12,242 nt of DNA, from NCBI GenBank assembly GCA_030614035.1, contig JAUWKW010000018.1:1-12242 (forward strand), written 5' to 3'. A program made the position numbers and the translations under genes. Source of the stretch: Chromatiales bacterium (lineage in GTDB: Bacteria > Pseudomonadota > Gammaproteobacteria > Steroidobacterales > GCA-2729495). Below the pieces are notes generated by a model. The model was not told the origin of the DNA, made no database searches, and saw only the letters and a program-made list of their open reading frames with translations. Numbering within the stretch: position 1 is the first letter of the stretch; every line of letters starts with the position of its first letter. Of this stretch, positions 1 to 10,300 are shown piece after piece.

Positions 1-119
1 TGTCGGCGGCGGACTCTCCAGTTACAGCAACAACAACCTAGCCATGATGGGGCAGGACATTCATCGGATCAATGGTTTGGGTCCCGGATTTGGCCGCATG
101 GTAATACCGGGAGACAGGA
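1..119. other. Spacer downstream of mreB; no gene start seen
   Basis: On the minus strand this stretch follows mreB, where mreC is normally found. I see no convincing mreC start: minus-strand ATGs here run into stops (for example TAG and TAA within the complement of 20-42), and no frame open to the left edge contains ATG, GTG or TTG. A GGAGAG ribosome-binding-like string lies on the minus strand at 14-19, so a start just outside the window is possible. A weak dyad, TCCCGG (82-87) with CCGGGA (107-112), has a 19-nt loop and no T-run, so it is not a convincing terminator. Confidence 0.4.
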
Positions 120-1284
<1,165 letters not shown>

Positions 1285-1572
1285 GTGGGCTTGAGCGACA
1301 AAGACGTACAGCATATAGCGAAGCTGGCCCGCCTCGAGGTCAGTGACGGGCAGATTGCCGACTACGTCGAAAAACTGACGCAGATACTGGACATGGTGGA
1401 CGCGCTGAAGGAAGTCGACACCACCGAGGTATTGCCGCTGGCCCATCCGCTGCATATGAGCCAGCGACTGCGGGCTGACGAGCCTACCGAGAAGAATCAG
1501 CGCGATTTGTTCCAGGCCAACGCCGAGGACGTCAAACAGGGCCTATACACCGTTCCCAGGGTGATCGAATAA
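1285..1572 (+). CDS. gatC: Asp-tRNA(Asn)/Glu-tRNA(Gln) amidotransferase subunit C
   Basis: This 95-residue protein is the small subunit of GatCAB. GatC wraps around the GatA-GatB interface and stabilises the complex; it has no catalytic site. The sequence begins [19 protein letters not shown] and continues through [20 protein letters not shown] and the segment [19 protein letters not shown], the usual GatC pattern of N-terminal helices followed by an extended region. It ends with the family-typical [10 protein letters not shown]. Translation starts at GTG 1285, with a weak AGGG (1271-1274) upstream; the residues match the common MSLS start of the family, so this start is preferred. It is the first gene of gatC-gatA-gatB-hslO on the plus strand. 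Confidence 0.96.
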   Translation: MGLSDKDVQHIAKLARLEVSDGQIADYVEKLTQILDMVDALKEVDTTEVLPLAHPLHMSQRLRADEPTEKNQRDLFQANAEDVKQGLYTVPRVIE

Positions 1573-1577
1573 TGGTG

Positions 1578-1596
1578 CGGCCGCCGCTACCGGCCG
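1578..1596 (+). other. Small GC hairpin between gatC and gatA
   Basis: CGGCCG at 1578-1583 can pair with CGGCCG at 1591-1596 around a 7-nt loop, inside the 52-nt gatC-gatA spacer. There is no T-run, so it is not a classical terminator. It could be an mRNA stability or processing element, or simply a product of GC richness. Confidence 0.3.
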
Positions 1597-1624
1597 ACGT
1601 GGCCTCGGGCACAGGCGGCACAGC

Positions 1625-3097
1625 ATGGATCGACTGACCGTAAGCCAGTTGTCCGCAGGATTACGCAGCGGGGAGTTTAGCAGCGAGGAGCTGACCCGCC
1701 AGAGTCTGGCGCGCATCGAGGCGGCGAACCCGAGCCTGAACGCTTTTATTACCGTGATGGCTGAGGAGGCGTTGACCGCCGCCCGGGCTGCCGATCGGAG
1801 GCTCGCCAGCGGGAAGGCCGGCCCGTTAACCGGCATACCATTGGCCCATAAGGATATTTTCTGTACCGCCGGTACGCTGACAAGCTGTGGGTCGCGGATG
1901 CTGGCAAATTTTGTCTCACCCTACGATGCAACGGTCGTCAGCAAGCTGGCAGACGCGGGCATCGTCGTGGTTGGCAAGACCAACATGGATGAATTCGCAA
2001 TGGGCTCTTCGAATGAGACGAGCTATTTTGGCCCGGTTCGAAATCCCTGGGATATGGAACGCTCACCCGGCGGTTCGTCGGGTGGTTCGGCGGCTGCGGT
2101 GGCAGCTGGCCTGGTTCCGGCAGCGACCGGCACGGACACCGGCGGTTCGATTCGGCAGCCGGCGGCCTTTACCGGCATCACCGGCTTTAAGCCAACCTAC
2201 GGGCGCGTGTCCCGCTACGGCATGGTGGCCTTCGCGTCCAGCCTCGATCAGGCGGGCACTCTGACCGCAACGGCCGAAGATGCGGCATTGCTGATGGAGG
2301 CCATGGCGGGTTTTGATGCACGCGATTCGACCAGCGCCGACCAAGCCGTGCCCGCTTACAGCAGCATGCTCGACGAGACCCTGGCCGGCAAAACTATCGG
2401 CGTGCCGCAGGAATATTTTGACGAAGGGCTGGATTCCGACTGCGAGCGGGCAATTCGCGATGCACTGGACGTGTTTGTCGATTTGGGTGCAAAAATCACC
2501 GAGCTGACGCTTCCGCACCTGGCGTTGTCCGTGCCGACCTACTATATCGTGGCACCCGCGGAATGTTCATCGAATCTTTCCCGCTACGACGGCATTCGTT
2601 TCGGCTACCGACACCCGGATGCGAGTGATATCGGCGAGCTCTACACGCGCAGCCGGCAGGAAGGCTTTGGCGCTGAGGTCAAGCGGCGCATCATGACGGG
2701 GACGTATGTGCTGTCCGCTGGTTATTACGATGCATATTATCTGCAGGCGCAGAAAGTTCGGCGTTTGATCAGTGATGAACTGATGCGCTGCTTCGAGGAC
2801 GTCGATATTGTGGCTGGGCCAACGACGCCGACGCCGGCGTTTGGTCTCGGCGAAAAGATAGACGATCCGGTGCAGATGTATCTGAATGACATCTACACGA
2901 TTGCCGTCAACCTGGCCGGCGCTCCCGGCATATCAATCCCCTGCGGGTTTTCAGGTGCGCTTCCCGTTGGATTGCAACTGATCGGGCCCCATTTCGGCGA
3001 GGCAACATTACTGAATTTTGCCCACCACTATCAGCAACAGACCGACTGGCACACAAAGACACCGGCGCTGGCTCTGAACGATGGAGCCGACAAGTGA
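1625..3097 (+). CDS. gatA: Asp-tRNA(Asn)/Glu-tRNA(Gln) amidotransferase subunit A
   Basis: This 490-residue protein, normal for the family, is the glutaminase subunit. It releases ammonia from glutamine and passes it to GatB, which amidates misacylated Asp-tRNA(Asn) or Glu-tRNA(Gln). It belongs to the amidase-signature family, and the full Ser-cisSer-Lys triad is visible: Lys76 in IPLAHKDIF, cis-Ser151 in [12 protein letters not shown], and nucleophile Ser175 in [12 protein letters not shown]. The spacings (75 and 24 residues) match those I recall for characterised GatA (K79/S154/S178 in Staphylococcus). The C-terminal [20 protein letters not shown] motif is also present. ATG 1625 has an AGGCGG ribosome-binding sequence 6 nt upstream (1613-1618). 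It lies 52 nt after gatC and 28 nt before gatB. Confidence 0.98.
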   Translation: MDRLTVSQLSAGLRSGEFSSEELTRQSLARIEAANPSLNAFITVMAEEALTAARAADRRLASGKAGPLTGIPLAHKDIFCTAGTLTSCGSRMLANFVSPYDATVVSKLADAGIVVVGKTNMDEFAMGSSNETSYFGPVRNPWDMERSPGGSSGGSAAAVAAGLVPAATGTDTGGSIRQPAAFTGITGFKPTYGRVSRYGMVAFASSLDQAGTLTATAEDAALLMEAMAGFDARDSTSADQAVPAYSSMLDETLAGKTIGVPQEYFDEGLDSDCERAIRDALDVFVDLGAKITELTLPHLALSVPTYYIVAPAECSSNLSRYDGIRFGYRHPDASDIGELYTRSRQEGFGAEVKRRIMTGTYVLSAGYYDAYYLQAQKVRRLISDELMRCFEDVDIVAGPTTPTPAFGLGEKIDDPVQMYLNDIYTIAVNLAGAPGISIPCGFSGALPVGLQLIGPHFGEATLLNFAHHYQQQTDWHTKTPALALNDGADK

Positions 3098-3112
3098 TCG
3101 ACTGCGGCAACG

Positions 3113-3119
3113 TAAGAGA
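3113..3119 (+). promoter_or_regulatory. Ribosome-binding site deciding the gatB start
   Basis: TAAGAGA, a partial match to the anti-Shine-Dalgarno complement, ends 6 nt before ATG 3126. It supports 3126 over the upstream in-frame ATG at 3081, which lies inside gatA and would add 15 residues unlike any GatB N-terminus. Confidence 0.55.
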
Positions 3120-3125
3120 CTGCGG

Positions 3126-4571
3126 ATGAACTGGGAAACCGTCATCGGCTTGGAGATTCACACCCAGCTCGCGACGCAGAGCAAGATATTTTCCGGTGAA
3201 CGGACCACCTACGGTGCCGAGCCTAATACCCAGGCCTGCCTGGTAGATCTTGGCTACCCCGGTGTGCTACCCGTACTGAATAGCGAGGCCGTCGCGATGG
3301 CGGTGAAGTTTGGTCTGGCAATCGGCGCAACGATTGAACGACGCTCGGTATTTGCCCGCAAGAATTATTTTTATCCTGATCTGCCCAAGGGTTACCAAAT
3401 CAGCCAGTATGAACTGCCCATCGTCAGCCGGGGCAGTGTGGTGATCCAGTTGGACGACGGTGGTCAGAAGCGTGTTGGCATAACTCGTGCGCACCTGGAG
3501 GAAGACGCGGGCAAGTCGCTGCATGAAACATTTAAGGACCAAACCGGCATTGATCTGAACCGTGCCGGCACGCCTTTGCTCGAAATCGTGTCGGAACCGG
3601 AACTGAGTTCCGCCGCTGAGGCAGCCACCTACATGCGGAAAATCCACCAGCTCGTGCGGTATCTCGGCATCTCCGACGGCAATATGCAGGAGGGCTCGTT
3701 TCGCTGCGATGCAAATATTTCCGTGCGGCCTAGCGGCGACACCGAGCTTGGCACCCGCGCCGAGCTGAAAAACCTGAACTCTTTCCGATACGTAGAAAAG
3801 GCAATCGAGTTCGAAATCGAACGCCAGATCGATGTGCTCGAAGATGGCGGTAAAGTCGTGCAGGAGACCCGGCTTTACGATTCGGACAAGGACGAAACCC
3901 GGCCAATGCGCAGTAAGGAAGAGGCTAACGATTACCGGTATTTTCCGGATCCGGATCTGCTGCCGCTGGAAATCGACGAGGCCTTGCTGGACAGTATTAA
4001 AGAGTCGATGCCGGAACTGCCTTCGGAAATAGAGGAGCGATTTGCCAAGGACTACGGGTTGAACCCCGTCGACATACAGATCCTGACGGCTTCATCCGAA
4101 GACGCTAAATTTTTTGAGGCATCCGCCGAAGGGCTTGACGGGAACTACGAACTGGCGGCGAATTGGAACAAAGGAGAACTTCGTGCTGCGCTGAATCGCG
4201 AGGGTGTGACTATTAGCGATAGCCCGGTCAGCCCAGCAGACTTAAACAACCTGCTTCAGCGCATCAGTGATGGAACGATATCGGGTAAAACAGCAAAAGA
4301 GGTTTTCGAAGCAATGTGGGCCGGCGAGGGCGATGCCGATCAAATCATCGAGACGCGCGGTCTGCAGCAAATTTCCGACGTTGTGGCGCTGGATAAAGTC
4401 GTTCAACAGGTCGTCGCCGATAATCCGGAGCAGGCGGGGCAATACCGCGGCGGTAAACAGAAATTGCTGGGTTTCTTCGTCGGGCAGGTCATGCAGGCGA
4501 CCGGGGGAAAGGCCAACCCGGCTGAAGTCAACAAACTGTTGCGTGCCAGGCTTGATGCCGATGAAAACTGA
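3126..4571 (+). CDS. gatB: Asp-tRNA(Asn)/Glu-tRNA(Gln) amidotransferase subunit B
   Basis: This 481-residue protein is the synthetase-like subunit that binds the misacylated tRNA, phosphorylates the side-chain carboxylate with ATP and transfers ammonia from GatA. Seen in order: [10 protein letters not shown] at 6-15, KIFSGE at 20-25, [17 protein letters not shown] at 80-96 (the family signature), [10 protein letters not shown] at 125-134, DANISVRP at 195-202, and [14 protein letters not shown] at 211-224. A helical domain follows, then a YqeY-like tRNA-recognising tail ending in [18 protein letters not shown] and NPAEVNKLL. The cysteine cluster that binds zinc in some GatB proteins is absent. 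An in-frame ATG at 3081 is rejected because family homology begins at [10 protein letters not shown]. The last 11 nt overlap hslO. Confidence 0.97.
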   Translation: MNWETVIGLEIHTQLATQSKIFSGERTTYGAEPNTQACLVDLGYPGVLPVLNSEAVAMAVKFGLAIGATIERRSVFARKNYFYPDLPKGYQISQYELPIVSRGSVVIQLDDGGQKRVGITRAHLEEDAGKSLHETFKDQTGIDLNRAGTPLLEIVSEPELSSAAEAATYMRKIHQLVRYLGISDGNMQEGSFRCDANISVRPSGDTELGTRAELKNLNSFRYVEKAIEFEIERQIDVLEDGGKVVQETRLYDSDKDETRPMRSKEEANDYRYFPDPDLLPLEIDEALLDSIKESMPELPSEIEERFAKDYGLNPVDIQILTASSEDAKFFEASAEGLDGNYELAANWNKGELRAALNREGVTISDSPVSPADLNNLLQRISDGTISGKTAKEVFEAMWAGEGDADQIIETRGLQQISDVVALDKVVQQVVADNPEQAGQYRGGKQKLLGFFVGQVMQATGGKANPAEVNKLLRARLDADEN

Positions 4572-5427
4572 CCGGCTGCGACGATTCACCCTCGAACATC
4601 AGGGAATCCGCGGCAGCCTGGTCCGCATACCGGAAACCTGGCGATGCATTCAGGAGCGCGGTGTATACGCCCCGGCGGTAGGCCGCATCCTTGGGCACGC
4701 GGTCGTGGCGGCAGCGCTGATTGGCAAGAATCTCAAATTTGACGGGCGTTTGACGCTGCAGCTGCAGGGTAGCGGCCCATTGCACCTGCTGGTGGTGCAG
4801 TGCACACATGATCTCGGCATCCGGGGCCTGGCCAGGTGCCGCGAAACCCAAATGGTGGAATTTGGCGGGCGCGTGCAGCCGGGGCGCATGACCGTCACGG
4901 TAGAGTCGGGCGCCAAACAGGAGCGTTACCAGAGCATTATTCCGGTTGAGCAGGGCAGCCTGGCCGAATGCCTCGGCGCTTATTACCAGGATTCGGTCCA
5001 GATACCGACGGCGTTCTGGCTGGACGTGGATGACCAGAATGCCAGTGGCCTGATGTTGCAGCGACTGCCCGGCAACCCGGCCGGCAGTTCGGGCGATTGG
5101 GACCTTGTAATTGAACAAGCGAGCAAAACGTTGCCGGCAAGCCTGGCCGGGCAGACCGACGAGGCGGTTCTGACCCGAGTGTTTGACGGCCGGCTTTTGC
5201 GGGTCTTTAAGCCGCAAGATGTGGCCTTTCAGTGCAGCTGCTCGGACGACGGGATGCGTCAAATGTTGCGGCTGCTAGGTGTCGATGAGTTGCACGACAT
5301 CATCGCCGAACAGGGCCGGATCGAGGTTCGCTGCGAATTTTGCAATCATGGCTACACGATCGCCGAAAACGAGATTCCTGGCCTGGTCCATGGTGTGCCT
5401 GACTCCGGCGCAACAACACTGCATTAG
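4561..5427 (+). CDS. hslO: Hsp33 redox-regulated chaperone HslO
   Basis: This 288-residue protein is close to the E. coli length (292). Hsp33 is a cytoplasmic holdase: zinc-bound and inactive when reduced, activated by disulfide formation and partial unfolding under oxidative stress. The C-terminal redox switch is intact, with Cys225 and Cys227 in FQCSCSDD and Cys258 and Cys261 in [10 protein letters not shown]. The 31-residue interval between the pairs equals that in E. coli. The N-terminal domain shows [27 protein letters not shown] and the [15 protein letters not shown] region. ATG 4561 is preferred (CCAGG at 4546-4550, 10 nt upstream); ATG 4555 in the same frame is possible and would add Met-Pro. 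The upstream open frame is only read-through across gatB. The overlap with gatB suggests translational coupling. Placing it behind gatCAB is unusual to me. Confidence 0.96.
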   Translation: MKTDRLRRFTLEHQGIRGSLVRIPETWRCIQERGVYAPAVGRILGHAVVAAALIGKNLKFDGRLTLQLQGSGPLHLLVVQCTHDLGIRGLARCRETQMVEFGGRVQPGRMTVTVESGAKQERYQSIIPVEQGSLAECLGAYYQDSVQIPTAFWLDVDDQNASGLMLQRLPGNPAGSSGDWDLVIEQASKTLPASLAGQTDEAVLTRVFDGRLLRVFKPQDVAFQCSCSDDGMRQMLRLLGVDELHDIIAEQGRIEVRCEFCNHGYTIAENEIPGLVHGVPDSGATTLH

Positions 5428-5461
5428 CGGCCCGTCCCCAAATGACATAATCCGGGCAGCT

Positions 5462-5496
5462 GGGAGCCGCTGCCAGAGCGGCGTCTGGCTGCTCCC
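5462..5496 (+). terminator. GC-rich hairpin after hslO, terminator-like without U-tract
   Basis: Two mutually exclusive folds are visible. One is a compact stem GCCGCT (5466-5471) with AGCGGC (5477-5482) around loop GCCAG. The other is a longer two-part stem, GGGAGC (5462-5467) with GCTCCC (5491-5496), enclosing GCCAG (5472-5476) with CTGGC (5485-5489). Only TTGT follows, not a run of T, so intrinsic termination would be weak. It lies 35 nt after the hslO stop and directly before the next promoter, so its likeliest role is to limit read-through or protect the mRNA 3' end. Confidence 0.45.
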
Positions 5497-5525
5497 TTGT
5501 CAAAGTATAAAGATTTCTTTATATT
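5497..5525 (+). promoter_or_regulatory. Sigma70-type promoter of the regulator-metF-metH operon
   Basis: TTGTCA at 5497-5502 (5 of 6 to TTGACA) and TATATT at 5520-5525 (5 of 6 to TATAAT) are separated by exactly 17 nt. This is the best promoter match in the window. A start 7-8 nt after the -10 falls on 5532-5533, at the ATG of the regulator gene. The transcript would then be leaderless, which agrees with the absence of any Shine-Dalgarno sequence before that ATG. Confidence 0.75.
5506..5523 (+). promoter_or_regulatory. Palindromic operator, probable site for the ArsR-type regulator
   Basis: TATAAAGATTTCTTTATA is a perfect inverted repeat of 8-bp arms (5506-5513 and 5516-5523) around TT. Outer AA/TT pairs (5503-5504 with 5525-5526) extend it past one mismatch. 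It covers most of the promoter spacer and the first four bases of the -10 box, so a bound dimer would exclude RNA polymerase. Size and symmetry fit a winged-helix ArsR dimer. AT-rich palindromes with AAAGAT/ATCTTT-like half-sites are what I recall for SahR-type methionine regulators, but I could not check the exact consensus. Confidence 0.7.
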
Positions 5526-5532
5526 TGGTCGG

Positions 5533-6480
5533 ATGGAGCTGGAACAGACCCTGCAACGCCTGCGCGCGATCGCGGAACCGACCCGCCTGCGCCTGCTGGC
5601 CCTGTTATCCGCCGGCGAAATCAGCGTCGGCGAATTGTCGAGCGTGCTTGGCCAGAGTCAGCCGCGTGTCTCGCGACACCTGCGGTTATTGGTCGAGGCC
5701 GGCTTGGTCAACCGATTTCGCGACCGGCACTGGGTCTATTACCGGCTTGTCAGCGACGTCGCGCTACGCGAACTATTACAGCGCGTGCTGGGACCGGTCC
5801 AGGAGCAGGACCCAACCTTGGCGGCTGATCGCAAGGCGATGCAAGCCGTCAAGGATCTTCGCGAAAGCAGTGCTTACACGGCACTGGGGCCCAGCCCGGC
5901 ATTGTGGCGGACCGCCAACCACGCTCGGCCCAGCGAAGCGGCGCTGGCTGAAGCACTCGACGATGCCATCGGTAACCGACCTATTGGTGACCTGCTCGAT
6001 ATCGGCAGCGGCGCTGGAACCGTGTTGAAACTGTTGAGTCCTCGAGCAACCAGCGCAGTTGGAGTCGATACCGCCAAGGAAATGCGGTTGCTGGCACGGG
6101 CGCGACTGCAACGGGCGGGTCTCGCCGACTGCACGCTGCGAAATGCGGACACACACGATCTCCCATTCGTCGCCAACTCGTTTGACACCGTAGTGCTCGA
6201 CGAAGTGTTGGCACAGAGTAAGCAGCCGGAGGCGGCGCTTCGCGAGGCCAGCCGCGTTTTGCGGCCCAGCGGTTGCCTGCTCATCATGGACCGCATTCTG
6301 CCGGTCACCGGACACGCTGCAGAGCCGACAGGCCTGCATGAAAATCAGCTTCAGGAGCTGTTGCGGGATCAGGACTACAGCATCGCACATCGCAGTTGGT
6401 TCCCCGGCCGTTCCCTTGACCGGGCATTGTTCGCGGCGGTGCCCATTAACAGTCATCGCAGGACCGGGACCGATGACTGA
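5533..6480 (+). CDS. ArsR-family HTH regulator fused to SAM methyltransferase-like domain (SahR-like)
   Basis: This 315-residue protein has two domains. Residues 1-90 form an ArsR winged helix: RLRAIAEPTRLRLLALL, then ISVGELSSVLGQSQPRVSRHLRLL as the helix-turn-helix, then the wing RFRDRHWVYYRL. The metal-binding Cys-x-Cys of classic ArsR/SmtB sensors is missing, and the only cysteines are at 200 and 248. Residues about 150-300 form a class I SAM-binding fold: LLDIGSGAGTVLKLL (154-168), VGVD (176-179), NADTHDLPF (204-212), FDTVVLDEVL (217-226) and REASRVLRPSGCLLIMDR. Being first in an operon with metF and metH, it is most likely an autoregulated repressor sensing S-adenosylhomocysteine or SAM, as described for SahR; this is inference. 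The MT-like domain may be sensor, enzyme or both. ATG 5533 is chosen because TTG 5497 coincides with the -35 box and would put the operator inside the gene. Confidence 0.88.
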   Translation: MELEQTLQRLRAIAEPTRLRLLALLSAGEISVGELSSVLGQSQPRVSRHLRLLVEAGLVNRFRDRHWVYYRLVSDVALRELLQRVLGPVQEQDPTLAADRKAMQAVKDLRESSAYTALGPSPALWRTANHARPSEAALAEALDDAIGNRPIGDLLDIGSGAGTVLKLLSPRATSAVGVDTAKEMRLLARARLQRAGLADCTLRNADTHDLPFVANSFDTVVLDEVLAQSKQPEAALREASRVLRPSGCLLIMDRILPVTGHAAEPTGLHENQLQELLRDQDYSIAHRSWFPGRSLDRALFAAVPINSHRRTGTDD

Positions 6481-7396
6481 ATCAAGCCTGCAACCGACAG
6501 TCGTTAACACGAGCCCGGAAAATTCCGTCGAGGTTTCGTTTGAGTTTTTTCCGCCGAAAACCCCGAAAAGTGAAGAGAACCTGTGGCGCTCGGTCGAGCG
6601 ACTGGCGCCACTAAGGCCGCGCTTCATGTCGGTGACTTATGGCGCCGACGGCTCGACGCGTGACCGTACTCACCGTGTTATCCACAAACTGCTTGAGGAA
6701 ACGACTGTGACCTGCGCGCCGCATCTGACCTGCGTGGGCGCAAGCCGCGACGAAATTCAGGCGATAGCGAGGCAATACTGGGATGACGGCGTCCGGCACA
6801 TTGTTGCGCTGCGCGGGGACCCGCCACAGGGATCAGAGAATTACGAACCGTACCCCGGTGGATTCGATTACGCCGTCGACCTCGTGGCCGGCCTGAAACA
6901 GATCGGGGATTTTGATATTTCAGTGGCAGCGTATCCCGAGGTTCATCCGGATGCGCCGAGTGCCCAGTTCGACCTCGAGTATTTAAAGCGCAAAATCGAT
7001 GCCGGGGCCAGCCGGGCCATCACCCAGTTCTTTTTCGAAACAGATACCTTTCTGCGGTTCCGCGACGGTTGCGCGGACCTCGGTATCAGCGCAGCTATCG
7101 TTCCGGGGATACTGCCGATTACCCGGTTTCCCCAATTACTGAGCTTCGCCAAAATGTGTGGTGCCACTGTACCTGACTGGCTGCACCAGCGATTCGATGG
7201 GCTCGATGATGACCCGGAAACACGCCAGATGATTGCGGCCAACGTTGCGATCGAACAGGTGCAAAAGCTGCAGCAGCATGGCGTCAACGAGTTTCACTTT
7301 TATACGCTGAATCGGTCAGAGCTGACCTACGCGATTTGTTATTCGCTGGGACTCAGGCCCGAAGCGGCCGCAGCAACACGGGAATCGACGCCATGA
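6473..7396 (+). CDS. metF: 5,10-methylenetetrahydrofolate reductase MetF
   Basis: This 307-residue FAD enzyme is slightly longer than E. coli MetF (296). It reduces methylene-THF to 5-methyl-THF, the methyl donor for methionine synthase. Seen: [10 protein letters not shown] at 21-30 with catalytic Glu24 (Glu28 in E. coli); [14 protein letters not shown] at 53-66; the flavin-contacting LRGDPP with Asp116; AAYPEVHP at 152-159; ITQFFF at 183-188 with Gln185; PGILPI at 211-216; and [11 protein letters not shown] near the end. The extra length is an N-terminal tail of about four residues plus a short C-terminal extension rich in alanine. ATG 6473 overlaps the regulator stop by 8 nt, with AGGA at 6460-6463 as a possible ribosome-binding site, so translation is probably coupled. 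It shares the ATGA overlap with metH. Confidence 0.98.
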   Translation: MTESSLQPTVVNTSPENSVEVSFEFFPPKTPKSEENLWRSVERLAPLRPRFMSVTYGADGSTRDRTHRVIHKLLEETTVTCAPHLTCVGASRDEIQAIARQYWDDGVRHIVALRGDPPQGSENYEPYPGGFDYAVDLVAGLKQIGDFDISVAAYPEVHPDAPSAQFDLEYLKRKIDAGASRAITQFFFETDTFLRFRDGCADLGISAAIVPGILPITRFPQLLSFAKMCGATVPDWLHQRFDGLDDDPETRQMIAANVAIEQVQKLQQHGVNEFHFYTLNRSELTYAICYSLGLRPEAAAATRESTP

Positions 7397-10300
7397 CTGC
7401 TGCTGCCCGCCAGGCCGCGCTACACGAGCTGTTGGAGCAGCGCATCGTCTTCCTGGACGGGGCGATGGGCACAATGGTGCAGGCCTGCAAGCTTTCCGAA
7501 GAGGACTATCGCGGGGAGCGTTTTGCTGACTGTTCGCAGGATCTGAAGGGCAACCACGATCTGTTGAACCTCAGCCGCCCTGACGTGATTCGGGAGATTC
7601 ACGCCGATTTTTTACGCGCCGGGGCCGACATCATTGAAACCAATACCTTCACCGCCAACGCGCCATCGCTGGCGGACTACGGTTTGGAATCGCTGGTATC
7701 GGAGATCAATCAAGCGGGCGCGGCAATTGCGCGGACTGTCGCCGACGAGATTGCCGCCGAGACCGGTCAGCCCAGATTCGTGGCGGGCGTGCTGGGGCCG
7801 ACTAACCGGACTGCCTCGCTGTCACCGGACGTCAACGACCCGGGATTTCGCAATATCAACTTTGACCAACTGGTATCCACTTATGGGGATGCAGTTCGGG
7901 CTCTGGTGGCTGGTGGCGCAGATTTTCTAATGGTTGAAACCATCTTCGATACGCTGAACGCCAAGGCAGCCCTGTACGCAATCCAGACCTGCATGGCCCA
8001 GGACGGGCTGACAATTCCGGTGATGTTGTCAGGCACCATAACTGACGCATCTGGACGAACGCTGTCCGGACAGACGACCGAGGCATTCTGGAACTCGATC
8101 CGACACGTTGACCCGTTCGTCATCGGTCTCAATTGTGCCTTGGGGGCAGAAGACCTGCGTCCCTATGTCGGCGAACTGGGCCGGATAGCAGATACCTGCG
8201 TCAGCGTGCACCCGAATGCCGGGCTGCCGAATGAATTCGGCGGCTATGACGACACGCCGGAATCCATGGCCGAAGTTCTCGGTGAATTTGCAGCCGCCGG
8301 AATGTTGAACATGGTTGGCGGTTGTTGCGGAACGACACCCGAACATATTCGTGTCATTCGGCAGGCCGTTGAACAGCACGCTCCGCGCAAACCCGTCAGC
8401 GTTCCGCCCATGCTCAGACTGAGCGGTCTCGAGCCAGTGACAGTCGGCCCCGATTCTCTGTTCGTGAACGTCGGCGAGCGCACCAACGTGACCGGGTCGG
8501 CAAAGTTTCGCCGACTGATCAGCGAAGAGGACTATCCAGCGACCGTCTCGGTGGCGCGTCAGCAGGTCAATAGCGGTGCACAGATCATCGATGTCAACAT
8601 GGACGAGGGCATGCTCGACTCCGAGGCGGCGATGCAGAGATTTCTCAGCCTGATTGCTGCCGAGCCGGACATTGCGCGCGTGCCGATCATGATTGACTCG
8701 TCGCGCTGGGAAGTCATCGAGGCCGGTTTAAAGTGTGTACAGGGCAAGGGCATCGTCAACTCGATCAGCCTCAAGGAAGGCGAAGAGAAATTTCTTGAAC
8801 AGGCTCGCCTGGTTCGCCGTTATGGGGCAGCTGTGATTGTCATGGCCTTCGACGAAGAGGGCCAGGCCGAAACTGTCGAACGCCGCTTGCATATTTGCGA
8901 GCGTGCATACCGACTATTGACGGAAGACGTTGGTTTTCCGCCGGAAGATATTATTTTCGATCCCAATGTTTTCGCCGTGGCAACCGGAATGGAGGAGCAC
9001 AACCCCTACGGCGTCACGTTCATTGAGGCGACCCGTGAAATAAAAAGGCGCCTGCCGCATGTATTGATCAGCGGCGGGGTCAGCAACGTATCGTTTTCAT
9101 TCCGCGGCAACAATCCCGTGCGTGAAGCGATGCATTCCGTATTTCTCTATCACGCTATTGCAGCGGGCATGGACATGGGCATTGTCAATGCGGGGCAGTT
9201 GGCGGTGTATGACGAAATTCCCGACGAGCTGCGTGATGCGGTCGAAGACGTGATACTGAATCGCCGCGACGATGCCACCGAACGGCTGCTTGAAATCGCC
9301 GTGCGCTACAAAGGTGATGGACAGGAGGCACCGGCCCCGAAAGATGAGGAGTGGCGGCAGTGGCCGGTGGGGCGACGCTTAAGTCATGCTTTAGTTCAGG
9401 GCATCGACGAATTCGTCGTGGAAGATACCGAAGCCGCCCGGATAGAAGCAGAACGGCCGCTGAATGTCATCGAAGGACCGCTGATGGACGGTATGAACGT
9501 GGTCGGTGACCTGTTTGGTGCTGGCAAGATGTTCCTGCCACAGGTGGTCAAGTCCGCGCGCGTCATGAAAAAAGCCGTTGCTCACCTGGTGCCGTTCATC
9601 GAGAAGGATCAGCCTGGCGGCAGGTCCACGGCCGGCAAGATTGTCATGGCCACTGTCAAGGGCGATGTGCACGACATCGGCAAAAATATCGTCGGCGTCG
9701 TGCTCCAATGCAATAACTTTGAAGTGATTGACCTTGGCGTCATGGTTTCGTGCCAAAGCATTCTCGACACTGCCGACCGGGAAGGCGCTGACATGATCGG
9801 TGTGTCCGGTTTGATTACGCCTTCACTTGACGAGATGGTGCACATTGCACGTGAGATGAAGCGCCGCTCGTCGGACCTGCCGCTGCTGATCGGAGGCGCG
9901 ACGACATCACCGGCACATACCTCGGTAAAAATCGACCCGGAATATGACGGTGCGGTCGTGTACGTCAAGGACGCATCGCGATCGGTCGGTGTCGCGCAGA
10001 AACTGAAAAGTCCGGACGAGCGCGATCGTTTTATTGCATCGGCAAAGGCCGATTGCGAACAGCGCCGCGAGCGCCACCGTGGCAAGACGCGTCAGGCACC
10101 GCAGTTGAGTCTTGCTGATGCGCGCGGCAACAAGGCCCGGATCGACTGGACCGCTTACCAGCCACCCGTTCCGTCCGTCACCGGAACAAAAGTATTCGAA
10201 AACCTGCCGTTGACAACACTGGCGGATTACATTGACTGGATGCCGTTCTTCAACGCTTGGGAATTTCACGGTCGTTTCCCCGACATCCTCGATGATGATG

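Noticed and set aside
4267..4560. Fusion of hslO with an upstream coding extension
   Set aside because: The frame is open across gatB but the product is a shadow; Hsp33 homology starts at MKTDRLRRF and gives the normal length.
5428..5532. Possible SAH or SAM riboswitch ahead of the methionine operon
   Set aside because: The predicted transcript starts at or beside the ATG, so this stretch would not be in the operon mRNA. The hairpins do not resemble the conserved cores I know for SAH, SAM-II or cobalamin riboswitches.
5533..6480. Arsenic or metal-responsive repressor, or ArsM-like arsenite methyltransferase
   Set aside because: Metal-ligand cysteines of ArsR and the cysteines needed by ArsM are absent, and the neighbours are metF and metH rather than ars genes.
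5776..6627. 283-codon minus-strand open frame across the regulator and metF start
   Set aside because: It is antisense to two clearly real genes; its translation shows no family motif.
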